From a virus: 27,799 nucleotides of DNA. The translations under genes were made by a program, and so were the position numbers. How positions within the stretch are numbered: the stretch's first letter is position 1; each line of letters begins with the position of its first letter. The stretch spans positions 1 through 27,799 of IMG/VR virus record IMGVR_UViG_3300025293_000027. One strand, written 5' to 3'. The notes below the pieces were generated by a model. The model saw only the letters and a program-made list of their open reading frames with translations, searched no databases and was not told the origin of the DNA. Of the stretch, positions 8,328 through 15,508 are shown piece after piece.

Positions 8328-10144
8328 CGGAACGCCGCCGCACGCTGATCTTGGAGCGCGTTCATACGGCCCTCGGTGACGGCCGCGGCGGCGGGATTCC
8401 CCAAGCCGTCCACGCTCGTGAGCATGGCCGCGTCCCCCTCCGTGGACGGCGGTGGTGTCGGCACGCCGCCCCCTCCCTGCATCTCGCGCATCGCATTCGC
8501 AGCGAGCATCTGCCCGACTTCGCCCATGCCGGTCAGCGCCATCATCAAGCGCGCCATTTGCATCTGCGGCGCGTTGGTCGTGTTCTCCACCGCGCGTTCA
8601 TCCATCTCCTCCTGCGGGTTCGGAATCCCGGCCTGGATCATTGCCGTCTTGGCACTGATCGGGAGGGAGCGGAAGAGGTCGGACCAGAGCCGCGCATCCC
8701 GCGCTTGAATCGCCCGCTCGTCGCTCGTGGACAGTTCCACGAACGTGTGGTGGTAGCCCTTGATCTCGCTCGGCTTGATCGTCACTTCCGAGACGTCGGT
8801 GGACGTCGCGGCGTAGACCGTGACCGGCACCTCGAAGACGTGTTCAATGTCCTGCAAGATCGTCTGGTTGGTGCGCATCACGATCCGGCGCATGGCATTG
8901 ACCGGCCCCGACAGTTTCGTCGCCGCGTTGCGCATGTTGTTGTCGGCCTCGGTCGCCGTATCCACCCCGCGTTGCGCCATCCCGCCGAGGGCACCGAACT
9001 TCGTGCTGCGGTCGAGGTCGTCAATCATGCGGCCGACGAATTGGAGCACCGTGAGCGGCGCCTCGCCGGCGGCGGCGTAATTGATCGTCTGGCCCTCTTT
9101 GAGATCCTTCTGCTTGCCGGGGCCGAACTCGAGCGGGTCTTCGTCTTCGTTGTCCATCCCCGTCGTCAGGATCAGCGGCCAGACGTGCATCCGCAGCCAG
9201 GACTCCATCGCGGTCAACTGCCGGTCCTTCGCCGTGATCATGGTGCGCAGCGGACGGAGCAAGCCGACGTAGCGGTCCTCCGGCCGCGGCTCCATGTTCG
9301 CCGTGGTGTTCCAGCCCCAGTCGGGGTCGGCGATGAAGTACGGCACGTAGCCCGACCAGTTGCCGTCGGGGTCGATCCAGGAGTAGGGGTTGTCCTGATC
9401 CAATTTCAGCTCGTGCTCGATCCAGATGCAGTGCTTGCCCGGATCGTCGCGACCGGGACGCGAGTAGTACTCGATCAGTTGCACTTCACTGGTCGGGTCT
9501 TTTGCGGCCAGGTCGGCATCGTCGGGGAACATGCGGGCACACGATTGTGCCAGCACCGTCTTCTCTTCAAAGACGTAGGCGGGATTCCAGGGCGTCTCCA
9601 GATCCTCGTAGACTGTGAGCGGTGGCACGAGCTGGTAGTTCCAGATGAAGTGCTCACGCCCCACCCGTTCGACCGCGCGCCGCCACTGGTCGCGGTCACG
9701 TCGGTCGGCATCGGCCGGCGGGGGATCGGGCAGCAACTCCCAGTTGATCGTCTTCTTGAGGATGAGCCGCCCTTTGATGATGTGTTTGCGCCCCTTCCCG
9801 AAGGGGTCGCCCTGGTCCTCTTCCACGCGCCGCCACCAGAGGTCGAGGAAAATGCGGAAGCGTTCCGCCAGTTCCTCCGCGGCCTCCTTGGAGTCCTTCA
9901 TCGGGCGCGCCGGGACCGAGATAAGCGGCGTGGTGAGAATGTGGTTGGCGGCGTTCTCCACGGCGTCGTAGGCGGTGGAGGTGATAATCGCCTCTAGCCC
10001 CTCATCGTCCCAATCGTCGGGCAGGAACGTGTCGCCGTAGTCCCCGGTCACGTACCGCTCGTCCTTCTCCATCTCCGTCCGCAAATCGCTATAGAGCGCC
10101 TTCGTGCTCTCGAACAACTGCAACAGGTCATCGAGTTCAGGCAC
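8324..10144 (-). CDS. portal protein
   Basis: 606 aa from a GTG start at 10144, chosen because a GGGAGGG ribosome-binding sequence lies about ten bases upstream. The open frame extends further, but only into the end of the terminase gene. It overlaps the terminase stop by eight bases. The length, the acidic-aromatic N-terminal region, the middle segment with repeated Trp and Tyr, and the C-terminal helical Met/Gln-rich tail fit the dodecameric portal that forms the DNA entry vertex. The phrase FGALGGMAQRGVDTATEADN and the following helix resemble the stem/wing region of podovirus-like portals. The strongest support is position directly after the terminase large subunit. Identification is by context and overall look, not by a unique motif. 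Confidence 0.8.
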   Translation of the reverse strand: MPELDDLLQLFESTKALYSDLRTEMEKDERYVTGDYGDTFLPDDWDDEGLEAIITSTAYDAVENAANHILTTPLISVPARPMKDSKEAAEELAERFRIFLDLWWRRVEEDQGDPFGKGRKHIIKGRLILKKTINWELLPDPPPADADRRDRDQWRRAVERVGREHFIWNYQLVPPLTVYEDLETPWNPAYVFEEKTVLAQSCARMFPDDADLAAKDPTSEVQLIEYYSRPGRDDPGKHCIWIEHELKLDQDNPYSWIDPDGNWSGYVPYFIADPDWGWNTTANMEPRPEDRYVGLLRPLRTMITAKDRQLTAMESWLRMHVWPLILTTGMDNEDEDPLEFGPGKQKDLKEGQTINYAAAGEAPLTVLQFVGRMIDDLDRSTKFGALGGMAQRGVDTATEADNNMRNAATKLSGPVNAMRRIVMRTNQTILQDIEHVFEVPVTVYAATSTDVSEVTIKPSEIKGYHHTFVELSTSDERAIQARDARLWSDLFRSLPISAKTAMIQAGIPNPQEEMDERAVENTTNAPQMQMARLMMALTGMGEVGQMLAANAMREMQGGGGVPTPPPSTEGDAAMLTSVDGLGNPAAAAVTEGRMNALQDQRAAAFR

Positions 10145-11510
10145 GGACCATCTTCCCTCCCCGCAAGACGCGCCGACGGCGGCGGCGGTTCTTGCCGGTA
10201 AATGTCGCATAACTCTTCGTCGGCGTATTCGTCGTCACCCGTTGGATGCCGAGGTAGATCGCTAACGCAGCAGCTTGCACGCAGTCATCGTAGTACCCCG
10301 CGGGGTGGTCGTACCGCACCCCACCCCCCGGTAGGATGGATGCCTCCACCATTTTCAGTTCCTTACGCAACTGATCGTCCTCGGCGGCGAAATGCACACG
10401 GTGGTGTTGCATCTCCGCGTTGAGTGAGCCCAACAGGCGCGCTTTGGATTCGTTCGTGTATTTGAACTCCACGACATGGCAGCCCATACGCCGCAAGTGG
10501 CCGGCCGGTCCTGCGCCGACGCCGGTCACATCCATGTGCAAGACGCGGCAGTGGTAGTCGCGGTAGATCCGGGCGACGTGTTCTTCCACGTCCGGGTAGT
10601 CCAACTTGTTGACGCGGTAACGGTAGACCAACATCTGGTCCGTCACGTCAAAGATGTAGGCGACGGTGAAGTCGTGTTCCTTGGCAAGGTCGAGGCCCAT
10701 GTAATAGCGGTGCCCCGGCTGGTAGTCACGGAACTCCCCATCGAAGCACTCATCCACGTTGCGGAAGACGGTCCCCTCGATATCGATCCACGCCGCCATG
10801 ATCTGCTGTTGAAATTCGTCCTCAGTCAGCTCCTTGCGCATTGCCTCGATCTGCGCCGTGCTGATCGTCGGGTTGGCCTGGGAGGGGACGCAGGCGGAGT
10901 AGTAATCAATCTCCTCGGCGTCGCGGTTCTCGGCTTGCTGTCCGAGGGCGTAATAGGAGCGGAAGCGCCCCTTGCCCTTCGGGATGCCGAACGCGATCAG
11001 GCGCCCCTGGGAGTCCAGCAGCGAGGGGATGAGCCGGTTCCAGGCCTCCTCGATGATGTCCTGTGCCTCGTCGGCCAGCACCGCGGTGACCCGATCGCCC
11101 TGCACGCTGATGGCGTTATCGGCCGACTTGGCCTGCGCACGAGCACCCGTCTTCAGATCGACAAACATGCGCTTCTTGTTGCGGTCGCGCACCAGCTCGT
11201 CCAGTTCCGGGATGAAGGTGGACTCCCAGAACGGCTCCCAGATCTTCATGGCCAATTCCTGGGTCGGCGCCAGCACGTAGACGAGCGGGTTCTGTTCCTT
11301 GCCGTGGACGGTTTTCGGCGGTTGGAGCAATTCGTCCCACGTCGCGGTGACGCCGGCGGTGGACTTGCCCGAGCGACGCCCACAGGGCAGGATGACCCGC
11401 TTCTCCTGCCGCGCGTGGACATGTTTCAACTGCCAGTTGAACGGTTGGTACGGCTCGCCGCGGTTGAGCACGTCCCAGGCGAAGCTCCGAAGGACGGCCT
11501 GCTTCGTCAC
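10137..11510 (-). CDS. terL: terminase large subunit
   Basis: 457 aa; the ATPase-nuclease motor that cuts and packages phage DNA. Start GTG at 11510 overlaps the upstream stop (GTGA) and has a GAGG element about eight bases before it. Longer in-frame extensions would run through the upstream gene. The ATPase domain shows Walker A CGRRSGKS (residues 43-50), Walker B VLADEAQD (144-151) and a probable motif III near GIPKGKG (175-181). The RNase-H-like nuclease domain shows acidic residues in YMGLDLAKEHD (D274), HMDVTGVG (D327) and YYDDC (D408/D409). The C-terminus is a short basic tail (RRRRRR), possibly DNA-contacting. All expected catalytic residues appear present. Confidence 0.96.
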   Translation of the reverse strand: MTKQAVLRSFAWDVLNRGEPYQPFNWQLKHVHARQEKRVILPCGRRSGKSTAGVTATWDELLQPPKTVHGKEQNPLVYVLAPTQELAMKIWEPFWESTFIPELDELVRDRNKKRMFVDLKTGARAQAKSADNAISVQGDRVTAVLADEAQDIIEEAWNRLIPSLLDSQGRLIAFGIPKGKGRFRSYYALGQQAENRDAEEIDYYSACVPSQANPTISTAQIEAMRKELTEDEFQQQIMAAWIDIEGTVFRNVDECFDGEFRDYQPGHRYYMGLDLAKEHDFTVAYIFDVTDQMLVYRYRVNKLDYPDVEEHVARIYRDYHCRVLHMDVTGVGAGPAGHLRRMGCHVVEFKYTNESKARLLGSLNAEMQHHRVHFAAEDDQLRKELKMVEASILPGGGVRYDHPAGYYDDCVQAAALAIYLGIQRVTTNTPTKSYATFTGKNRRRRRRVLRGGKMVRA

Positions 11511-12079
11511 TCGTAGTCCTCGTCCACGATGTCGTATTCCACGGTCTGGTAGAGGGCGGAGCTGCCATCGTCCCGACGCGCGAAGAGCGCCTTCAAACTG
11601 CGGGTGCTGGGGTTTGCCCGGTTTTCTGACGGTTTGCCATACCCGTGGATCAGGGCCAGTTCGACGATCTTGGCATTGGGTTTGCGGCCGACGAGTTGCT
11701 TGACCTTGGTGCCGTCGTCGTTCGTCTGCCATTCATAGATGGGATCGCCCTTCATCCCTTCATCGATCGCTTCCAGGATCTGGGGCAGCCGCGATTGCAT
11801 CGCCTTGCGCATCATGGCCTGGTCGTACTGCTGGCCGTTAGGCAGCACGATGGGATACTGGGGGTCGGGGTCGGGCAGCTTCGCCGGAAGGCGACTCTCA
11901 GGGACACCGTTTGCCATCGCTACCTCCCGGACCGCGTTATTGAGGGCGTACCAGCCGTTCTGGCGTGCGTGGGCATAGCGGCGTGCCGACCGCGGTCCGC
12001 GAAACCGACGCGTCGTCCCACGGGGATGGGCCGCATGCCAGCGTCCGATCGCGGATTCCGTCGCTCCAACGCGCGGCAT
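11507..12079 (-). CDS. possible terminase small subunit
   Basis: 190 aa, immediately upstream of terL. The start ATG directly follows the stop of the 77-aa gene (TGA then ATG). No good ribosome-binding sequence is seen, so translation is probably coupled; an internal start is possible. The N-terminal 45 residues are very basic. The middle is helical, and the segment KIVELALIHGYGKP (around residue 137) looks like the helical oligomerisation segment of some phage small terminases. The C-terminus is acidic (DIVDEDYE). The small-subunit role, recognising the packaging site, is inferred from position and size. I do not see a definite helix-turn-helix. Confidence 0.55.
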   Translation of the reverse strand: MPRVGATESAIGRWHAAHPRGTTRRFRGPRSARRYAHARQNGWYALNNAVREVAMANGVPESRLPAKLPDPDPQYPIVLPNGQQYDQAMMRKAMQSRLPQILEAIDEGMKGDPIYEWQTNDDGTKVKQLVGRKPNAKIVELALIHGYGKPSENRANPSTRSLKALFARRDDGSSALYQTVEYDIVDEDYE

Positions 12080-12313
12080 TCACTGCAACCGTGGCGGCAT
12101 CCGTCGCGCCATGCGACCCGCGCCCGGCAGGATGGCATTGGCCGGCGGTCCGGGGGCCACCGGGCGGGCAGCCAAGGGGTTCAGGGGGTTGGCGGTTTGC
12201 TGGGGCGCCACGGGGAGTTTGGTCGCGTCCAGTTGGGCACGCAGACGGGCGTTCTCTTGTCGCAACGCCACCAGCTCCTGCGTCTGGGCGTTGGCCTTGG
12301 TTTGCTTCGCCAT
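12080..12313 (-). CDS. small coiled-coil protein
   Basis: 77 aa with a strong AAGGAG element about seven bases before the ATG. Residues 8-30 form an amphipathic heptad-like helix with regular Leu (ELVALRQENARLRAQL), so dimerisation is likely. The rest is Pro/Ala-rich and ends in a short basic tail. It directly precedes the putative small terminase, and could be a packaging accessory or DNA-binding protein. Function is unknown. Confidence 0.75.
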   Translation of the reverse strand: MAKQTKANAQTQELVALRQENARLRAQLDATKLPVAPQQTANPLNPLAARPVAPGPPANAILPGAGRMARRMPPRLQ

Positions 12314-12402
12314 CGCACACTCCTTGCACCGATCGAGATGGTGGACCGATCCTACTCGGAAATCGAACCAATTTCTATCGAAACGCCGAAATGATCACCC
12401 GC

Positions 12403-12416
12403 GTACACCGATGTAC
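12403..12416. promoter_or_regulatory. GTACA-N4-TGTAC inverted repeat
   Basis: In the 154-bp gap between the 36-aa and 77-aa genes there is a perfect 5-bp inverted repeat (GTACA, 4-base centre CCGA, TGTAC). The surroundings are noticeably more A+T-rich than the genes. It lies about 90 bases upstream of the 77-aa gene on its strand and could be an operator or part of a late-operon promoter. No confident -35/-10 pair is seen. The rest of the gap holds nothing I can assign. Confidence 0.3.
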
Positions 12417-12467
12417 ACCATCCACACCTATTCCCAGGCTGGATAGTACGAGAGATACGCAGGGCTG

Positions 12468-12578
12468 TTACCGCTTCCGTGCTGCGTTTTTCTTTTCCAC
12501 CTTCTTGGCCTTGGCCTTCGCGGCCGCGCGCCGACCCTTCTTCGTGTACGGATATTTCTTGCCACGCACCATCGGCAT
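12468..12578 (-). CDS. 36-aa highly basic protein of a phage-typical type
   Basis: Too short for standard gene calling but well supported. The ATG has an AAGGAG element about eight bases upstream and overlaps the previous stop as TAATG. The protein begins MPMVRGKKYPYTKKG and ends in an Ala/Lys-rich helix (about half Lys, Arg and Ala). Tiny proteins with an MPMV-GKK-PYT-KG opening recur near the terminase and head genes of many tailed phages. Their role is not established. Nucleic-acid binding is likely from the charge. Confidence 0.8.
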   Translation of the reverse strand: MPMVRGKKYPYTKKGRRAAAKAKAKKVEKKNAARKR

Positions 12579-12715
12579 TACTTCGACTCCTTCTCTTTTT
12601 TCCACTGGGCCAGGACATCCGCCCACGTGCTCGCGTCCAACATGCGATCCGCTTGGTCCGGCACTCCCCGTTCTTTCGTCTTCGCGCCGCGCCTGTCCGT
12701 TCGCCTGCCGGCCAT
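12578..12715 (-). CDS. 45-aa charged protein
   Basis: 45 aa. The ATG overlaps the stop of the HNH gene as TAATG, with a GAAGGGATCG stretch upstream that supplies a ribosome-binding sequence. The start is basic (MAGRRTDRRGAKTKERG); an amphipathic helix with two Trp follows (WADVLAQWKK). It is the middle gene of three tightly coupled small genes. Function unknown. Confidence 0.7.
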   Translation of the reverse strand: MAGRRTDRRGAKTKERGVPDQADRMLDASTWADVLAQWKKEKESK

Positions 12716-12936
12716 TACTTCGATCCCTTCTTGCGATTCGTCTTGCGAGACACCACCCGGAGATTCTTCCGCGCGTTCGTCCCGCCCTTGCTCAACGGCC
12801 TGCGGTGATCCACCTCGTTCGGATTCCCCTTTTTCAACCCCGCCGCCCGCCGCGCCTTGTTGCGCGCATTCCGCCGCGCCCGCTGCGCCGCCGTCCCATG
12901 ATACGTCCGGTATTCCTTCTTGTAGTCGCGTGCCAT
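12715..12936 (-). CDS. minimal HNH-motif protein (phage mini-HNH)
   Basis: 73 aa from the ATG at 12936, chosen because a GGGGAG element lies just upstream. A longer frame begins at 12975 but lacks such a site. The N-terminal half is a basic helix. The C-terminal half carries EVDHRRPLSKGGTNARKNL (residues 41-59) followed by NRKKG, matching the beta-beta-alpha HNH core: His of DH, a structural Asn in KNL and the final Asn. There are no flanking zinc-binding Cys. Proteins of this compact form are frequent in podovirus-like phages, where HNH proteins near terminase genes can assist DNA packaging. Whether this one cuts DNA is unknown. It is the first gene of the leftward operon. Confidence 0.85.
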   Translation of the reverse strand: MARDYKKEYRTYHGTAAQRARRNARNKARRAAGLKKGNPNEVDHRRPLSKGGTNARKNLRVVSRKTNRKKGSK

Positions 12937-13006
12937 CCAATCTCCCCTCAGAGAAATCGCACACCCAGTTCCCAAATCCTACCCTAGACCACAGGGGATT
13001 GCCGGC

Positions 13007-13027
13007 AGGGGGGGGGTATGCCCCCCT
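13007..13027. repeat. G-run/C-run hairpin
   Basis: Nine consecutive G (13008-13016), a TATG spacer and six C (13021-13026) can pair into a 6-7 bp all-GC stem with a four-base loop. It lies about 70 bases upstream of the HNH gene in the leader of the leftward operon. No U-run follows on either strand, so it is not a normal terminator. G-runs are also error-prone in sequencing, so the count of nine may be inexact. Confidence 0.6.
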
Positions 13028-13179
13028 CAGAATGCCGTGCAACCGTGCAACCCCTCCCCTCTGGGCACCCACTTTCCCGGCCCCATGATGGTCCATGCGC
13101 GGGTGGCCCCATAGGGGTATACGAAGCGCGCAGGCCGCCGACCCCCGGACCGGGCATAACGACAGGCCCCAGAAACTGC

Positions 13180-13193
13180 TAAGGCGCCTACGC
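13180..13193 (+). repeat. TAAGGYGCYTAYGC repeat, copy 1
   Basis: Reads TAAGGCGCCTACGC. It has a palindromic core (AGGCGCCT) and is repeated with one change 43 bases downstream, and with three pyrimidine transitions at 16705-16718. An inverted repeat GATCA (13204-13208)/TGATC (13215-13219) lies between copies 1 and 2. The spacing and palindromic core fit a binding site for a dimeric regulator. Confidence 0.6.
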
Positions 13194-13222
13194 ACCTACA
13201 TACGATCACATGCCTGATCAGT

Positions 13223-13236
13223 TAAGGCGCCTATGC
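13223..13236 (+). repeat. TAAGGYGCYTAYGC repeat, copy 2
   Basis: Reads TAAGGCGCCTATGC, identical to copy 1 except C to T at position 12. It lies nine bases before the tandem LexA-like boxes. Confidence 0.6.
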
Positions 13237-13244
13237 GCTTGCGC

Positions 13245-13270
13245 GGAACGCATGTTCGGAACGCATGTTC
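13245..13270. promoter_or_regulatory. two tandem LexA/SOS-like boxes
   Basis: A perfect 13-bp tandem duplication, GGAACGCATGTTC twice. Each copy holds GAAC-GCAT-GTTC, which fits the Gram-positive SOS-box form GAAC-RNRY-GTTY bound by LexA. Two adjacent boxes in the divergent control region would allow host LexA (or a phage repressor of the same specificity) to link phage transcription to DNA damage. No lexA-like or repressor gene is in the window, so the binding protein would come from the host or from outside this window. Confidence 0.55.
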
Positions 13271-13332
13271 TGGAAAACAAATATTCTGCCGGCGCCGGCC
13301 AGGTCGCAAATTTCAGCGCCGCGAGCCGGCGA

Positions 13333-13431
13333 CCTATCACCCGCCCCTATCACGTCCGAGCCCAACGCCTATCACGGCGAAACCCTGCAGCGCAGCCTGC
13401 CCCTATCACGGCGGAGAGTCGCGCCTATCAT
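13333..13431 (+). repeat. array of five CCTATCAY direct repeats
   Basis: CCTATCAC occurs at 13333, 13346, 13368 and 13402, and CCTATCAT at 13424, with start-to-start distances of 13, 22, 34 and 22 bases. Further copies sit at 14668 and 16819, also outside genes. Same-strand spaced 8-mers in a non-coding control region look like iterons or multiple operator half-sites. The spacing is irregular but often near two helical turns. Confidence 0.55.
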
Positions 13432-13626
13432 TTTTTTGCCCCGCCCCTGGCGCCGAGGTTTACGCGCGAGCGGCGCGAGACACGATCGCTGGCAGCTCAG
13501 GGTAAGCAGTGAGCAGCACAGAGCTCGAGCAGTACGAACAGAGAGCAGAGAGCAAGGAAGCGAAGCGCCGAGCGGCTCGGCTGGAACCGCCCGCCCCCCG
13601 CCCATTTACGGTAGCGTCACCACGTG

Positions 13627-13655
13627 TGGACAGCGCCGCTCTACGCGCCTACACT
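13627..13655 (+). promoter_or_regulatory. rightward sigma-70-type promoter
   Basis: -35 TGGACA (13627-13632), a 17-base spacer and -10 TACACT (13650-13655). This matches the consensus well at both boxes and in spacing, and shares the TACACT box with the promoter at 19699-19727. Transcription would begin near 13662 and give a leader of about 50 bases before the first rightward gene at 13713. Confidence 0.65.
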
Positions 13656-13712
13656 GCGCATGACGGACTTAGGGAAGGCTCCCGAGCCGTAATCAGTAGG
13701 AGTAGATACGAC

Positions 13713-13940
13713 ATGACCAACGCGAACGTAATCAGTCACGACCGCTACTGGATCGAGGAGGAGATTACCAACGAATTGAACGTAGAGCTGGAAGCAGCCC
13801 GGCGCGCCTACAGCGCGACGATGGGCGGCGCCAACGAAACCAAGCGGGCACACGATCGATACGTGAAAGCGATCCGCAACGCGGAAGCGTTCGCCGATAT
13901 CCGCCACAACGGCGCCGATATTCGCCGAGCCGGCGCCTAG
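13713..13940 (+). CDS. 75-aa helical protein of unknown function
   Basis: Starts at an ATG with an AGGAG element about ten bases upstream and a good promoter ending at 13655. The open frame reaches back to 13509, but the promoter position argues for the shorter form. The chain is mostly helical and charged (HDRYWIEEEITNELNVELE), ends in Ala-Gly and has no Cys. It is the first gene of the compositionally unusual island and is followed by a hairpin. No family recognised. Confidence 0.7.
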   Translation: MTNANVISHDRYWIEEEITNELNVELEAARRAYSATMGGANETKRAHDRYVKAIRNAEAFADIRHNGADIRRAGA

Positions 13941-13963
13941 TCCCACCGCACCGCAACAACGAG

Positions 13964-13985
13964 CGCGCCCGCCCTGGGCGCGTTT
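13964..13985 (+). terminator. GC hairpin followed by three T
   Basis: CGCGCCC (13964-13970) pairs with GGGCGCG (13976-13982) across a GCCCT loop, and TTT follows. It lies 23 bases after the stop of the 75-aa gene. The stem is strong but the U-run is short, so it may act as a weak terminator or attenuator rather than a full stop. Confidence 0.45.
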
Positions 13986-14012
13986 CCATTCTCAAAGGAA
14001 TACCGATCCCCA

Positions 14013-14318
14013 ATGCCCACACAATCAATCTCCAACAAGCGCACAAATCAACGAGTAGTGGAGCGCCTTATCGATCGCGCGCCGGCGAGCCTACCCGGCG
14101 CGCTCGGGCGCGCCCTCACCCTGCAGTATGTCCGCCAGCAGCTCGAGCAAGGCATGCTCGATCAAGCCAAGGTATTTGACAGTGAGCCCGCCGGCAGCCG
14201 AGCCCAGGCCCGCGCCGGCGGCGCCTATTTGGATCTGGCGGCACAGGCCCTACTCGTTGGCGAGCTGATGACTACCGAACAACGCGAGCGGCGCGCGAGC
14301 GAGCAATCCAATGCCTGA
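14013..14318 (+). CDS. 101-aa protein of unknown function
   Basis: ATG start; AAAGGA lies upstream but about 14 bases away, farther than ideal. The N-terminal third is basic. The middle and end are Ala/Gln/Glu/Leu-rich and probably all helical (for example GGAYLDLAAQALLVGELMTTEQ). It overlaps the next gene by eight bases. The low-complexity helical composition could reflect the unusual base composition of this region. No family recognised. Confidence 0.6.
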   Translation: MPTQSISNKRTNQRVVERLIDRAPASLPGALGRALTLQYVRQQLEQGMLDQAKVFDSEPAGSRAQARAGGAYLDLAAQALLVGELMTTEQRERRASEQSNA

Positions 14319-14658
14319 ACCCGACTATCTCGCCGATACCCAACCAGACCACGATCTGAAAGCCTTTGCTGCGATTCTCGCGCTTGAAGCGCAACTACGG
14401 GATACCGATCAACGCGCCGGCGCCGCGACGCTCGACATAGAGCAGCGAAACGTCTACGGGCGCGAGCTGCTCTATGTCGTGGGCGCGCATGCTGTCGCGA
14501 TCCAGGATCTGACGCAATCAAAGAGCGTAAGCCGGCGCGCGCTTAGTTGTCTCCTGACCCTCGGATTGTCGCTGCGATGCAGCCATTCAGGATGCAGCCG
14601 AGCGATTACGCGCGACACGATCGCGAGCGCCGGCGCGATCTGCGACCACGGCGCCTAA
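14311..14658 (+). CDS. 115-aa protein of unknown function
   Basis: Overlaps the preceding gene's end by eight bases, so translation is probably coupled; no clear ribosome-binding sequence is present. The first 70 residues look helical (LKAFAAILALEAQLRDTDQ). The last 35 contain three Cys and a hydrophobic stretch (ALSCLLTLGLSL) of uncertain meaning. It may be real in full, or real only in its first half. No family recognised. Confidence 0.5.
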   Translation: MPEPDYLADTQPDHDLKAFAAILALEAQLRDTDQRAGAATLDIEQRNVYGRELLYVVGAHAVAIQDLTQSKSVSRRALSCLLTLGLSLRCSHSGCSRAITRDTIASAGAICDHGA

Positions 14659-14701
14659 GCGCGCCGCCCTATCACCAAACCTCACAACGAAACCAAACCC
14701 A

Positions 14702-15508
14702 ATGCCCACCGCTACCGCACAACGACAAGACAAAATCCGCGCCACAATGGACAAGCTCGACCGCGGCTTAGCCGATCTGACAGACGGCGACGCCTATAAA
14801 GAATGGCTACGCGCGTCCAAACAATTCCACTCCTATAGTTTCAGCAATCAGATCCTAATCATGATCGCCGGCGGCTCGCGCGTCGCCGGTTTTGGCGCGT
14901 GGAAGCGCCTAGGGCGCCACGTTCGCAAGGGGGAACGCGGGATTACGATCATCGCGCCGCGGCGCGTGCCATATACCGACGATGCCGGCGAAAAACAGAT
15001 CCGGCTCGCCGGTTTCGGAACCGCGACCGTATTTGATATCTCACAAACGGACGGCGAGCCGCTGCCGCCCCATCCCGCGCAAAATCTCGCCGGGATGGCG
15101 CCGGCGAACGCCTACGATCGGCTCGCCACTGTCGCGGCCGGCGAGTCACTCACAATTACAATCGAACCCGCGATCGGCGGCGAGTCCGGCTATTACAAAC
15201 GCGCCGCGAAACAAATCAATCTCTCGGCCGGCGACTACTCGCCCGCGGATCGCGTAAGCACGCTAACGCACGAACTCGCGCATCATTTTACGGCGACCGA
15301 TTGTACGCGTCCCGACGGCGAGATTATCGCCGAGAGTGTGGCCTATATCGTCGCCGATGCGCTCGGTCTGGACAGCGGCCGCTATTCCTTCGGCTATGTC
15401 GCGACCTGGGCGAGCGGTGATCTTTCCAAAATGCGCACGCTCGGATCGTCAATTCAGAAAACCGCAAACACGTTGCTAACGGCGCTCGAGAATGGCGGCG
15501 CCGAATGA
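14702..15508 (+). CDS. ardC: ArdC-like antirestriction protein (ssDNA-binding plus metallopeptidase-like)
   Basis: 268 aa. Residues 1-120 match the ArdC N-terminal single-strand DNA-binding domain in pattern: an amphipathic start, then YSFSNQILIM (45-54), GFGAWKRLGRHVRKGERGI (63-81) and TVFDISQTDG (109-118). Residues 150-235 carry a zinc-metallopeptidase signature: HELAHH (190-195) and a downstream Glu in GEIIAESVAY (207 or 211). ArdC of plasmids protects incoming DNA from restriction and binds single-stranded DNA. Family members are common in phages and plasmids. There is no clear ribosome-binding site. The stop overlaps the next start (ATGA), so the two genes are a pair. The palindrome-rich composition of the gene itself is striking. 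Both zinc His and the catalytic Glu of HExxH are intact. Confidence 0.9.
   Translation: MPTATAQRQDKIRATMDKLDRGLADLTDGDAYKEWLRASKQFHSYSFSNQILIMIAGGSRVAGFGAWKRLGRHVRKGERGITIIAPRRVPYTDDAGEKQIRLAGFGTATVFDISQTDGEPLPPHPAQNLAGMAPANAYDRLATVAAGESLTITIEPAIGGESGYYKRAAKQINLSAGDYSPADRVSTLTHELAHHFTATDCTRPDGEIIAESVAYIVADALGLDSGRYSFGYVATWASGDLSKMRTLGSSIQKTANTLLTALENGGAE

Larger units (their letters stand above)
12937..13712. other. divergent intergenic control region
   Basis: About 776 bases with no convincing gene, between the leftward late operon and the rightward genes. It contains a G-run hairpin, two TAAGGYGCYTAYGC repeats flanking a GATCA/TGATC inverted repeat, two tandem LexA-like boxes, five CCTATCAY repeats and a rightward promoter, each listed separately. 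No leftward promoter with recognisable hexamers was found. Open frames here have no ribosome-binding sites and shift with the low-complexity composition. It is a plausible transcription switch and possible replication origin. Confidence 0.7.

Noticed and set aside
8273-9997. 574-aa open frame on the plus strand opposite the portal gene
   Set aside because: It is the antisense of a well-supported portal gene. The translation is Arg/Val/His-rich with no motif, typical of a GC-rich antisense frame, and there is no ribosome-binding site.
10476-11516. 346-aa open frame on the plus strand opposite terL
   Set aside because: Antisense to the terminase gene, whose Walker and nuclease motifs are clear. 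The translation is low complexity with no recognisable domain.
12352-12618. 88-aa leftward open frame
   Set aside because: It overlaps two better-supported small genes in another frame, which have strong ribosome-binding sequences and a known phage-type start.
13333-13431. CRISPR-like array from CCTATCAC repeats
   Set aside because: The repeat is only eight bases, spacing is irregular (13 to 34) and no cas gene is present; iterons or operators fit better.
12937-13712. tRNA genes or an integrase attachment site
   Set aside because: No cloverleaf-forming segment or T-loop-like sequence was found here or in the other gaps, and there is no integrase gene in the window.
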